Positions 27,596 through 36,078 of a DNA stretch of 64,000 nucleotides are shown here, piece after piece. The notes under the pieces are model-generated. The model saw only the letters and a program-made list of their open reading frames with translations, was not told the DNA's origin and did not search any database. How positions within the stretch are numbered: the stretch's first letter is position 1; the number at the start of each line of letters is the position of its first letter. Origin of the DNA: Candidatus Gastranaerophilales bacterium (GTDB taxonomy: Bacteria; Cyanobacteriota; Vampirovibrionia; Gastranaerophilales; Gastranaerophilaceae); assembly GCA_944324845.1 (NCBI GenBank), contig CALUXX010000001.1, positions 124,001 to 188,000 on the forward strand, given 5' to 3'. The translations under genes and the position numbers were made by a program.

Positions 27596-28927
27596 TCACA
27601 TTTTTGAAATGTCTAAATTTATTTTGTGCTGAGACAGTTCATATATTGTGTTTTTAAAATCCCTGATATATCTTGGACTTAAGCCTATTCTATAAAATAC
27701 TCCCTGTTTATAAAGTTCAATCAATCTATCAACATATTGTTGGCAATACATTGGTGTGAGTGGTTTTCTTTTAAGTTGTTTTATAAACGGCAGACTTTTT
27801 CTGTCAGAATTTTCGATGGTGCATGCACCTGCAAAATTTGCCATAATATCTGCTCCGCCACAAGAGCGTGGTAGCAGGTGTTCTACTGATGCAAGTGATG
27901 GCCAAATCAGACGATGTCCGATTTTTCCCGGCGGTTCTGATAAAAGTTTCATAAAGTATGCAGAGGTGCTATCTTTTGATGTTGGCAGCTTTTCTGCTGT
28001 TTGAAGAACTTTTTCTTGTATGTTTTTGTCCGGAATATCTTCTATTATTTTTAGAAGATCATATATAAAGTTCTTTCTTGAAAATGATACTACAATTTCA
28101 TCTTTATTTAACCTTGATTGTGCAGTTTCCAATAATTCATTCAGTCGTGTATCGTGTTTTAGTACGGATTTCCGTAGAATTAATTTTAAAAATTGCAAAA
28201 CTTCCTTTTGTCTATCAAGAGTGCTGGCACTTGTTGTATTGGCAAACTTTTTTGATTCTTTCAATAATTTGCGCATTGTTTTTTTCTCTTTTATGTTTGG
28301 ACTATTTAGGTAGTCTTGTCCGATTTTTTCAAGTTTATATTTGAATTCATAAGATGAAAATGGAATTATTACAGGGCGTTCGTTTAATTTCTTTTCTGTG
28401 TTTTCCATTAAGATTTTAAATTTATTATTGTATTGCTCTGGTAATTGTTGAAATATTTCGCTAAGTTCATGAAATATTGGCGCTTGCTTCTTTCTTAATC
28501 GTCTGCAATAAACAGGTTTTAGTTCTTCCATTATTTGTTTTATTGTCCAATCAGGATGTATTTGCGAGCGTTCTTTTATTATAGTGTATATTTTTTCTTC
28601 CATAGGTTTTAAACTTTTTTCGTATGGTTCAATCGCTTTTATAACATCAGACGAAGGCTTTAAAAATAAATTGTTTTTCATCCATCTGTTTAAAACTTTT
28701 GGATCAATCATTATTGTTCCGCTATATATGCAAGGTAATCCATAGGTAAATAATGCCCTTAATTTTGAGGAGTTTTGTATTCCTAAGAAATTAATAGGAT
28801 AGTAATGCGGTATGCTATTCAAATTAACTAAAGTTTTTGCCATTGGAATTTCACCTCTGTTTTTTTCTTTTTGAGGGGCGGGTAAATTTGGATAATAATT
28901 TAAGTTTTTATATGGTTCTATTTTCAT
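27596..28927 (-). CDS. HNH-like endonuclease-fold protein
   Basis: 443 residues. The C-terminal third has an HNH-type core: SVEHLLPRSCGGADIMANF (His350, Pro, Gly-Gly, Asp, Asn), then AGACTIENSDRKSLPF where the usual CNxxK appears as ENSDRK. The third motif residue is thus uncertain. The N-terminus has CIYSGTIMIDPK, reminiscent of a degenerate CPYCG-type treble clef. Between lie long charged helices (KPMEEKIYTIIKERSQIHPD onward). No restriction or phage gene is nearby, so the target is unknown. It overlaps nothing and ends 4 bp from the comM stop (convergent). Confidence 0.6.
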   Translation of the reverse strand: MKIEPYKNLNYYPNLPAPQKEKNRGEIPMAKTLVNLNSIPHYYPINFLGIQNSSKLRALFTYGLPCIYSGTIMIDPKVLNRWMKNNLFLKPSSDVIKAIEPYEKSLKPMEEKIYTIIKERSQIHPDWTIKQIMEELKPVYCRRLRKKQAPIFHELSEIFQQLPEQYNNKFKILMENTEKKLNERPVIIPFSSYEFKYKLEKIGQDYLNSPNIKEKKTMRKLLKESKKFANTTSASTLDRQKEVLQFLKLILRKSVLKHDTRLNELLETAQSRLNKDEIVVSFSRKNFIYDLLKIIEDIPDKNIQEKVLQTAEKLPTSKDSTSAYFMKLLSEPPGKIGHRLIWPSLASVEHLLPRSCGGADIMANFAGACTIENSDRKSLPFIKQLKRKPLTPMYCQQYVDRLIELYKQGVFYRIGLSPRYIRDFKNTIYELSQHKINLDISKM

Positions 28928-28987
28928 ACTTCTATTAATATTTTAACTGATTTTTTTATAATATTAAAGGGGGGGATGTTTTTTTGT

Positions 28988-29021
28988 ATAAAAAAATCCA
29001 CCTAAAATGGTGGATTTTTAT
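28988..29021 (-). terminator. Terminator after ftsH
   Basis: AAAATCCACC and GGTGGATTTT with a 6-nt loop; on the minus strand a T-run follows. It separates ftsH from the HNH-like gene. Confidence 0.82.
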
Positions 29022-29047
29022 TTTCTGTAGAAAAATTTTGTAATTAT

Positions 29048-30955
29048 TTATGCTTGTCTTTCTTGTCTTACTGATTCCATAATTTGTTCAAATTCTTTGT
29101 CATCAATAGTTTCTTTTTCAAGAAGTTCTTTTGATATTTTTTCAAGCATATCTCTATTTTCTGTAAGCAAACGTTTTGCAAGTTCATATCTTTCATCTAC
29201 GATAGATTTGATTTCTTGGTCAATTTCGTATGCTACTTGTTCGGAGTAATCTCTTTGGTGTCCGAAATCTCTGCCCATAAATACGTTTTCTTGGTTTTTA
29301 CCGTATGCCATTGTTCCTAGTTTTTCTGACATACCCCAAGCTGTAACCATTTTTCTTGCCATATCTGTTACATTTATCAAGTCTTGAGAAGCTCCTGTAC
29401 TTACGTTATCTTTTCCGTAAACGATTTCTTCTGCTGCTCGTCCGCCTAGTGATACTGTAATTTTGGCAAGTAATTTTGCTTTGCTTACATGAACAGTTTC
29501 ATCTTTTGGTCTTGTCCAAGTTACACCAAGTGCCATTCCTCTAGGAATTATTGAAACCTTGTGCAATTCATTTGCATCTGGTAGAAGTTTATCTATTAGT
29601 GCGTGGCCTACTTCGTGATATGATGTTAATTCTTTATCTGCATCTGTTAGAACTTTGCTGCGTTTTTCAACACCAGCGATTACTCTGTCGATTGATTTAT
29701 CAATATCATCCATTGTGATTAGTGATTCGCCGTTTCTTGCAGCCAGTAATGCTGATTCATTAAGCAAGTTTTGAAGATCTGCACCAGTAAACCCTGGAGT
29801 TCTTTTTGCCAATACTTTTAAATCAACATCTTTATCAAGTTTTTTGTTTTTAGCGTGAACTTCAAGAATTTGTTCTCTACCTTTTACATCTGGTGCGTTG
29901 ATATAAATTTGTCTATCAAATCTACCAGGTCTTAATAGTGCGTTATCCAAAATGTCAGGTCTGTTTGTTGCAGCAATTACTATTATGTTTGTATTAACAT
30001 CAAAACCATCCATTTCTACAAGTAATTGGTTAAGAGTTTGTTCTCTTTCATCGTGACCGCCGCCTAGCCCGGCTCCTCTTTGACGTCCAACCGCATCAAT
30101 TTCATCTATAAAGATTATACAAGGTTGGTGTTTTTTAGCTTGTTCAAATAAATCTCTTACACGACTTGCACCAACACCTACAAACATTTCAACAAAATCT
30201 GAACCTGAAATTGAGAAAAACGGTACATTTGCCTCTCCTGCAACTGCTTTTGCCATCAAGGTTTTACCTGTTCCTGGAGGGCCTACCAATAATACTCCTT
30301 TTGGAATTTTTGCTCCCAATTTCATATATTTTTCGCCGTTTTTCAAGAAATCAACGATTTCTTCAAGTTCTTTTTTCTCTTCATCAATACCTGCTACATC
30401 ATTGAATGTCGTTTTTACTTTGCTATCAAGAAGCATTTTTGCTTTACTTTTTCCAAATGACATTGCTTGTGAACCGCCCGCTTGAATGGCTTTTATCATC
30501 ATTCCTAATGTTATAATACCGAATAGTATTATTAAGAATGTTCCGATATTTCCTGCCATTTGGTTCGTTTCGGCTGCTTTTTTTACTGAAACATCTGCGC
30601 CTGATTCATTTAATTTTGTCATTAATTCGTTATCATTTGCAGGTATTTGAACTTTATATTGTTTTATCGGATATTGAGAATTACCTTCCGGTGTTAAAAA
30701 CGGAGAAACTGTATTTTTTTGTTCTTGTTTTTCCGGTAATTTTAATTGTCCCGGTTGTTCTTTTGGTATTGCGATAATTTTATCTTCGTATTTTTCAATC
30801 TTTGAAAACTCTTTATTTTCTAGCTTTTGTAGAAAATTTGTATAGGATATTTCTGATGTATCCGTTGTTGGTCCGCTCATAAATATCGTTGATAAAAAGA
30901 CCATTACAACGATTGCTAATATTACATACATACCCATTGATTGACTTTTTTTCAT
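29048..30955 (-). CDS. ftsH: ATP-dependent zinc metalloprotease FtsH
   Basis: A membrane-anchored AAA+ protease that degrades misfolded membrane proteins and regulators. In 635 residues it has two N-terminal membrane spans (about 8-26 and 135-155) enclosing a periplasmic domain, Walker A GPPGTGKT at 225-232, SRH motif [21 protein letters not shown], and the zinc site HEVGH at 447-451 with a later Asp-containing helix. GAAAGG is the ribosome site. It is monocistronic, ending in its own terminator. Confidence 0.97.
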   Translation of the reverse strand: MKKSQSMGMYVILAIVVMVFLSTIFMSGPTTDTSEISYTNFLQKLENKEFSKIEKYEDKIIAIPKEQPGQLKLPEKQEQKNTVSPFLTPEGNSQYPIKQYKVQIPANDNELMTKLNESGADVSVKKAAETNQMAGNIGTFLIILFGIITLGMMIKAIQAGGSQAMSFGKSKAKMLLDSKVKTTFNDVAGIDEEKKELEEIVDFLKNGEKYMKLGAKIPKGVLLVGPPGTGKTLMAKAVAGEANVPFFSISGSDFVEMFVGVGASRVRDLFEQAKKHQPCIIFIDEIDAVGRQRGAGLGGGHDEREQTLNQLLVEMDGFDVNTNIIVIAATNRPDILDNALLRPGRFDRQIYINAPDVKGREQILEVHAKNKKLDKDVDLKVLAKRTPGFTGADLQNLLNESALLAARNGESLITMDDIDKSIDRVIAGVEKRSKVLTDADKELTSYHEVGHALIDKLLPDANELHKVSIIPRGMALGVTWTRPKDETVHVSKAKLLAKITVSLGGRAAEEIVYGKDNVSTGASQDLINVTDMARKMVTAWGMSEKLGTMAYGKNQENVFMGRDFGHQRDYSEQVAYEIDQEIKSIVDERYELAKRLLTENRDMLEKISKELLEKETIDDKEFEQIMESVRQERQA

Positions 30956-31049
30956 ATTAAATAACCTTTCAAAATAAATAATATAGTTGTCTCTCGTTCG
31001 TATATAAATTATAACTTAAACACTTTAAAAAGTGAACAGTTTAAATATT

Positions 31050-32357
31050 TTATTTGAAAATAATAACCGCTAAAATAGCCGATAGTACAATTGGAATATT
31101 GTAATGTAAAAATGTCGGAACACAGGTATCCCAAATGTGATTGTGTTGGTTATCAGCGTTTAATCCTGCAGTTGGTCCAAGTGTTGTGTCAGAAGCCGGA
31201 GAGCCTGCATCGCCTAATGCAGCAGCTGCTGCCAGTATTACAACCATTGATGGTATGCTAAATCCTAATTTTATACATATTGGAATATATAAAACCGCAA
31301 GAATAGGAATTGTACCAAATGAAGTTCCTATTCCCATTGTTATAAACAGACCGACAAAAAGCATTAAGCAAGCTGCTAAAATTTTGTTTGTCATAAATGG
31401 CGTAACCATTGAGATAAGCGAATCAACTCCTCCTGTTGCTTTCATTACGCTTGCAAATCCTGCGGCTACTAACATTACAAAGGCAACATACCCCATCAAG
31501 CCGACACCTTCATTTATCAATTTGTCCATCTTGTCGTGATCTATTGCTCTAAATCCAAAAATTACGGTTAAACCAACCAACGCACCAAGCGGTAGTGAAT
31601 TTGTCCATAATTGTACAACAAGAGTTAACACTGCTGCTGTTATTGTTATGTAATGATTTTTATTCAGGTGTAATTCTTCTTTTTCTTCCTTCTGATTTAA
31701 TTCAATGTTTTTATATTCTCTTGGTTTTCTGTATGATACAAATATTGAAATTAAATATCCGATAAACATTCCAAGTCCGATAATCCACGTGTATTTCCAA
31801 ATATCACTTTTTAGTATGTTAACTCCATTTAATACAAAGTTTTCGGCAATCAATCCTTGAAATATTAATCCAAATCCTGCAGGAATTACTATATAAGGAG
31901 CTTTTAGTCCGAATGCAAGTGCACTTGCTACTGCTCGTCTATCGATTTTTAATTCATTCATAACAGCAAGTAATGGTGGTATTAAGATAGGAATAAATGC
32001 GATGTGTACCGGTATCAAGTTTTGAGAAAGTATTGCAATTCCTGTTAATATAAAAATTAGCAAGTATTTTTTTGATTTTATGGTACATGCAATTTTTTTT
32101 GATAATAATTGAGCAAGTCCCGTATGAGTCATTGAAGCTGCAAATGCTCCTAATAAAATATAACTAAGTGCAGTTTCAGAGTTCCCGCCCATTCCGTTTA
32201 TAAATACATTCATTACTTCATTTATATTCATATGTCCTACAAGTCCGCCGATTACGGAGGATACTATCAGGGCTAAAAGTACATTTACTCTGCATAAACA
32301 TAAGATACAAAGTAATGTTACTGATATTATTATTGGGTTTGTTATAAATGAAATCAT
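31050..32357 (-). CDS. NhaC-superfamily transporter, YuiF-like
   Basis: A 435-residue integral membrane protein with 11-12 hydrophobic helices. The C-terminal signature GDAGSPASDTTLGPTAGLNA followed by HNHIWDTCVPTFLHYN matches the YuiF/COG2056 branch of the ion transporter superfamily, annotated variously as Na+/H+ antiporter or histidine transporter. The hydrophilic central loop (residues about 207-235, REYKNIELNQKEEKEELHL) lies between two halves. AGGA is 6 nt before the ATG. It follows a single-span protein gene by 19 bp, so co-transcription is likely. Confidence 0.82.
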   Translation of the reverse strand: MISFITNPIIISVTLLCILCLCRVNVLLALIVSSVIGGLVGHMNINEVMNVFINGMGGNSETALSYILLGAFAASMTHTGLAQLLSKKIACTIKSKKYLLIFILTGIAILSQNLIPVHIAFIPILIPPLLAVMNELKIDRRAVASALAFGLKAPYIVIPAGFGLIFQGLIAENFVLNGVNILKSDIWKYTWIIGLGMFIGYLISIFVSYRKPREYKNIELNQKEEKEELHLNKNHYITITAAVLTLVVQLWTNSLPLGALVGLTVIFGFRAIDHDKMDKLINEGVGLMGYVAFVMLVAAGFASVMKATGGVDSLISMVTPFMTNKILAACLMLFVGLFITMGIGTSFGTIPILAVLYIPICIKLGFSIPSMVVILAAAAALGDAGSPASDTTLGPTAGLNADNQHNHIWDTCVPTFLHYNIPIVLSAILAVIIFK

Positions 32358-32376
32358 ATATTTTCCTATTGTAAGT

Positions 32377-33090
32377 TTATTTTATGTGAATGTTATAACA
32401 AGGGAATGTTTTGCTGCAACCCTCTATTCTTTGTAATGTTATATCTACCGGTGCTAGTACCTTGAATTGGTTTGAATAATCTTCGATTTGCATTTTTTTA
32501 CTGTCGTTTGGAATTATGTAATATTTATAAAACATTTCTCCAAGGTCGTTTATCACCATGTATTTGTTATTCTTTTTTGAGAAATTAAGTGTAACGTCAC
32601 CTTTTTTTAAATCTGAAACTTTTATTATTGTATAATCTTTGAATAGTTTTTGAATTTCATCAATAGTTAACATTCTTGAACCGAAGTTTGCTCCGTTGAA
32701 TGATACCTGGTAAATTTCAAAAACTTTTGGAAAATATGAATATAAATTTTTATCAATTATAAATTCTTGACTGCCTTCACCTAACCAAAAATCATCTTTT
32801 TTTACTTGCGCGTTTTCAGTTGTCAGGTGGTAAACTGTGTAGCCTCCGTTCCCTTCCGGGTAACCTAATTGCAATATAATATCTTCTTTTGTTTCTAATT
32901 CATCAGTTTTTTGAGAGTATTCATGCCACTCTCTTTTGTTCATATTGTATGTCCACAAGTATTGACCAATTCTTGGCATGTTTGATTTACTTGATATTTC
33001 ATCACTTTTGTCACTGCCAAAAAATAAGCTGCAGAAAAATACTATTGTTATTAATACTGCCAGAACAGCAAAAATGTATCTTTTTTTCAT
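32377..33090 (-). CDS. Membrane-anchored hypothetical protein
   Basis: With ATG 33090 (GAGGT 7 nt upstream) the protein is 237 residues and starts MKKRYIFAVLAVLITIVFFC, a signal-anchor or signal peptide. The rest is extracytoplasmic, with YxxLTTENAQVKKDDFWL-like stretches and a C-terminal GCSKTFPCYNIHIK whose two Cys could form a disulfide. The frame is open upstream to 33138, but those 16 residues lack a ribosome site. I do not recognise the family. It is probably in one unit with the YuiF-like transporter downstream. Confidence 0.68.
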   Translation of the reverse strand: MKKRYIFAVLAVLITIVFFCSLFFGSDKSDEISSKSNMPRIGQYLWTYNMNKREWHEYSQKTDELETKEDIILQLGYPEGNGGYTVYHLTTENAQVKKDDFWLGEGSQEFIIDKNLYSYFPKVFEIYQVSFNGANFGSRMLTIDEIQKLFKDYTIIKVSDLKKGDVTLNFSKKNNKYMVINDLGEMFYKYYIIPNDSKKMQIEDYSNQFKVLAPVDITLQRIEGCSKTFPCYNIHIK

Positions 33091-33143
33091 GTATTTTACC
33101 TCATTCAATCCCTTATCTTTATTTATACAATAACACAATAGGC

Positions 33144-33298
33144 TATAATTTGTAAATTTTTAAGAGGGTATTTTCTTTCAAAAAACTTAGCCATTCAGTT
33201 AATAGTATTTTATTGTTGATGGAGTTTAATATAATTAATCTTTTTCATACTTCCAGCTATTCTTAATTCCAACGAGTCTCATTTGAGACTCTTTTTTT
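33144..33298 (+). other. Possible small transcript ending ahead of dnaA
   Basis: No gene is visible in the 33139-33341 gap on the plus strand, yet a terminator stands at 33274-33298. TATAAT at 33144-33149 could begin a roughly 140-nt RNA ending there. The -35 is weak, so this is only a candidate. No convincing DnaA-box cluster was found in the gap. Confidence 0.3.
33274..33298 (+). terminator. Intrinsic terminator upstream of dnaA
   Basis: GAGTCTC and GAGACTC with an ATTT loop followed by seven T residues. It is oriented on the plus strand, although the only annotated gene before it runs on the minus strand. Confidence 0.75.
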
Positions 33299-33356
33299 AG
33301 TTTATATTTGTTTATATATAATTTATTTCCTAATTTGTTTAATGTATTATAAATAC

Positions 33357-34784
33357 ATGGATATTATAGATGTTAATGTTATTTGGGATAAGGTTAAGGC
33401 TGAATTAGAGGAGAATTTGCCGGAACACGTTTATAACAACTGGGTTACCCCTCTTGCCGCTGTTGATTGTGAAAATGATACTTTGGTGTTGTATTCCCCT
33501 CATTCTATGGCTGTTGATATTTTGAAAAAAAGTTGGTACAATATTATCAAAGCTTGTGTTAAAAAGGTTTTGGGCGAAAATGCAACTTGTTCTCTTAGTT
33601 ATGACCCTGAGTATGCAAAATCTTATATTAAAACTCAAAAAGAAGAACTTAAAAAACAAAAAGCCGGTCAAACAAAAGAAGAACGCAGTGTGGAAGATGC
33701 TAAAGCTGCACTTGCTAAAATGCAGTCCAGTGCTAATTTGAATTTGAACTTAAAGTTCGAAAACTTTGTTGTCGGTGATAATTCAAAATTTGCTTATAAT
33801 ATTGCTTATACTGTTGCTAATAATCCGTCTAAGCAATTTAACCCGCTTTTTATATATGGTTCATCAGGACTTGGTAAAACTCATTTACTTCAAGCTATCG
33901 GTCATTATATTATTTTTAACAGACCTGATTTGACTGTTCGTTATGTCAGGATGGAAGAATATTTTAATGAAATGATGCGCTGTTATAAGTTAAACGAGAC
34001 TCCGGGTGCGAAGAAAAAGCAGTATTGTGATAATGCGGCTATGAGAAAATTCCATCAAAAATTTAGTAATGTTGATATTCTTTTGATGGATGATATTCAG
34101 TTTTTAGAATCAAAATTAAAGACTATGGAAGATTTCTTCTCTACTTTTGAGGCTTTATATACTAATAACAAGCAAATAGTTATTGCTTCAGATAGAGAGC
34201 CAAAGGATATTCCAAAGCTTGATAAAAGGCTTCGTACTCGTTTTGAGATGGGTATTGTTGTTGATATTTTACCGCCTGATTTCAAAACTCGATATGAAAT
34301 TGTTAAGGCTTATGCTAAAGAATTGGATATTGAAGCTGAGGATGATGTTTTTAAACTCATCGCCGAAAATTTTGATAACAATGTCAGAGAATTGAAAGGT
34401 GCGTTTAATAAAGTCAGTGCTTTTGCAAGTTTTTCTGATATTGGGCTTATTACTGTCGATTTGGCTCGTCAGGTTTTGAAAAATTCTATCAAGAAAAACG
34501 AATTAACTATTGATATTGTTGCAGGCGTTGTTTCTGATTATTTTGGTGTCACTGTTAAGGATTTGAAAAGTACGGCAAGACAACAGAAAATTTCTAATGC
34601 AAGACAGGTTACTGCATATTTATCAAGAGAGGTTCTTTCTTTAAGTTATGAGGCTATTGCTGATTATTTAGAAAAAAAACATACTACAATTTTGTATTCT
34701 TGTGAAACTGTTGGCGAAAAAATTAAGGTTAATTCTGATTTTGCTAATACTATTCAGGATATAAGAGCAAAGATTAAAAAGTAA
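33357..34784 (+). CDS. dnaA: Chromosomal replication initiator DnaA
   Basis: Binds DnaA boxes and opens the origin. With ATG 33357 it has 475 residues and begins MDIIDVNVIWDKVKAELEEN, a proper domain I. The AAA+ domain has Walker A GSSGLGKT, the Walker B segment DILLMDDIQFLE and sensor GAFNKVSAF. Domain IV has SNARQVTAYLSREV and KKHTTILYSCE for DNA binding. An ATG at 33342 is also in frame, but TATTAT lies 6 nt before 33357, favouring the shorter form. dnaN is not adjacent; ruvA follows. Confidence 0.95.
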   Translation: MDIIDVNVIWDKVKAELEENLPEHVYNNWVTPLAAVDCENDTLVLYSPHSMAVDILKKSWYNIIKACVKKVLGENATCSLSYDPEYAKSYIKTQKEELKKQKAGQTKEERSVEDAKAALAKMQSSANLNLNLKFENFVVGDNSKFAYNIAYTVANNPSKQFNPLFIYGSSGLGKTHLLQAIGHYIIFNRPDLTVRYVRMEEYFNEMMRCYKLNETPGAKKKQYCDNAAMRKFHQKFSNVDILLMDDIQFLESKLKTMEDFFSTFEALYTNNKQIVIASDREPKDIPKLDKRLRTRFEMGIVVDILPPDFKTRYEIVKAYAKELDIEAEDDVFKLIAENFDNNVRELKGAFNKVSAFASFSDIGLITVDLARQVLKNSIKKNELTIDIVAGVVSDYFGVTVKDLKSTARQQKISNARQVTAYLSREVLSLSYEAIADYLEKKHTTILYSCETVGEKIKVNSDFANTIQDIRAKIKK

Positions 34785-34798
34785 GGGTTTAGTTTGTT

Positions 34799-35425
34799 AT
34801 GTATGATTATATAAAAGGTGTTTTAGCTTGTTCAAGTGCTAATCAAAAAGGTTATTTTGCAACTGTTGAAACATATGGTATCGGTTATCTTATAGAAATT
34901 ATAGGAAGAGATTTTGCAAAGTTGCCTGATGTGAATTCGGAAATAAAGATTTATACAGTTTTAAATCATAAAGAAGATAAAATGTCTTTATGCGGATTTT
35001 TGAAGCGTGAAGATAGGGATATTTTTAATATTCTAACATCTGTTTCCGGAGTTGGTTTGAAAATGGCTTTAACCCTTATAAATTCTTTCGATGTTTCAAC
35101 ACTTGTCGGGCTTGTTTTAGAGGGGAATTTTAAAGAACTTACAAGGGCTAAGGGGGTTGGTCCAAAGTTAGCTCAAAAAATTATTCTTGAATTGAAAGAT
35201 AAATTGACTAATTATGGTCAAGTTGATAATGTTTCTGCTTCCAGTCAGGTTGTTCAAGTGAATTGTTTATCTCAAAATGTGGAAGATGCTTTGCAGGTTT
35301 TGTATTCATTGGGGTATAGTAAGGATGAAGTTTCCGGTGTTATTGGCAAAGTTCTTCAAGCAACAGGGGCTGATGCTCCGGCTGAAGATGTTTTAAAAGA
35401 AGCTTTGAGAATTTTGTCTTTATAG
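34799..35425 (+). CDS. ruvA: Holliday junction helicase subunit RuvA
   Basis: Binds four-way DNA junctions and recruits the RuvB motor. The 208-residue length fits. The N-terminal OB fold starts MYDYIKGVL, two helix-hairpin-helix motifs are visible (LTSVSGVGLKMALTLIN and LTRAKGVGPKLAQKIILEL), and the C-terminal RuvB-binding domain is VEDALQVLYSLGYSKDEV. The ribosome site AAGGG lies in the short gap after dnaA, so the pair is likely co-transcribed. ruvB and ruvC are absent from the window. Confidence 0.95.
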   Translation: MYDYIKGVLACSSANQKGYFATVETYGIGYLIEIIGRDFAKLPDVNSEIKIYTVLNHKEDKMSLCGFLKREDRDIFNILTSVSGVGLKMALTLINSFDVSTLVGLVLEGNFKELTRAKGVGPKLAQKIILELKDKLTNYGQVDNVSASSQVVQVNCLSQNVEDALQVLYSLGYSKDEVSGVIGKVLQATGADAPAEDVLKEALRILSL

Positions 35426-35436
35426 GTTAATATTGT

Positions 35437-36078
35437 TTAGTTATCTGTTTTAGGACAAAGTTTTGAATATTCACAAAATTTACAGTTTGATGGATTGCAT
35501 TTGTATATTGTGTCATTTGTGATTTCATTACAAATATTAGTGAGGCGTTTTGAATATTCTTTTTTTAATTTTTCGTTGTATTCGATAACGTAGTTTTTTG
35601 TGTTTTTTACATCTATATATACAAATGAGATTGGAAATTTATTTTTTAGATTTTCTTCAAGGCATAACAGATAAATCATTGTTTGGTAGTCATATTCGGG
35701 GTTTTTAGGAATTGAGCCTGTTTTGTAATCAAGGATGTAATATTTTTCATCATCTTTTACTACAGCATCAAGTCTTCCGCCTACCCAGTAATTATTTATT
35801 TTACAAGTTAGGGAGTATTCTGATTTGTAGCAGTTTTTTTGAAAAAAAGGATTGTTTAATAGAGAATGCCATAATTCAGTTTCGTTTTCATTTAGAGCTG
35901 TTTCTATTCTTGAAATATTTATTTTTTGCAGGTAGTAGTTTGCAAGGGCGTGAATTTTTTTACCTTGTTCAAATTTTAGAAATGATGTCGGTACATTTAT
36001 TTGTTCTATAAATTTGTAGTAGAACTTTTTGGGACATGTTTGATATGTTTTTAGCATATTTGGTGAAAAACTATTCAT
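35437..36078 (-). CDS. Fe-S PD-(D/E)XK nuclease, AddB/Cas4-like
   Basis: A single-domain nuclease of 213 residues. It carries the RecB-nuclease set: His43 in GKKIHALA, Asp104 in GGRLDAVV, Asp117 and Lys119 in ILDYKTG, and the following Gln in YDYQTMIYLL. Cys15 together with Cys199, Cys202 and Cys208 gives the C...CX2CX5C pattern that holds a 4Fe-4S cluster in AddB. Its start overlaps the end of the giant helicase gene by 8 bp, so the two are translated together and very probably act together on DNA ends. Cas4 is the other similar family, but no CRISPR genes are present. Confidence 0.85.
   Translation of the reverse strand: MNSFSPNMLKTYQTCPKKFYYKFIEQINVPTSFLKFEQGKKIHALANYYLQKINISRIETALNENETELWHSLLNNPFFQKNCYKSEYSLTCKINNYWVGGRLDAVVKDDEKYYILDYKTGSIPKNPEYDYQTMIYLLCLEENLKNKFPISFVYIDVKNTKNYVIEYNEKLKKEYSKRLTNICNEITNDTIYKCNPSNCKFCEYSKLCPKTDN

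Noticed and set aside
33342-33356. Upstream in-frame ATG of dnaA
   Set aside because: It overlaps the TATTAT element and adds only MYYKY to a complete domain I, without a ribosome site.
33100-33360. Replication origin next to dnaA
   Set aside because: The gap is AT-rich and adjoins dnaA, but no cluster of TTATNCACA-type DnaA boxes can be read in it, and dnaN is not adjacent.
35437-36078. Cas4 of a CRISPR system
   Set aside because: The Fe-S nuclease layout would fit, but there is no cas1/cas2 or repeat array anywhere in the window, and the gene is coupled to a UvrD-type helicase.
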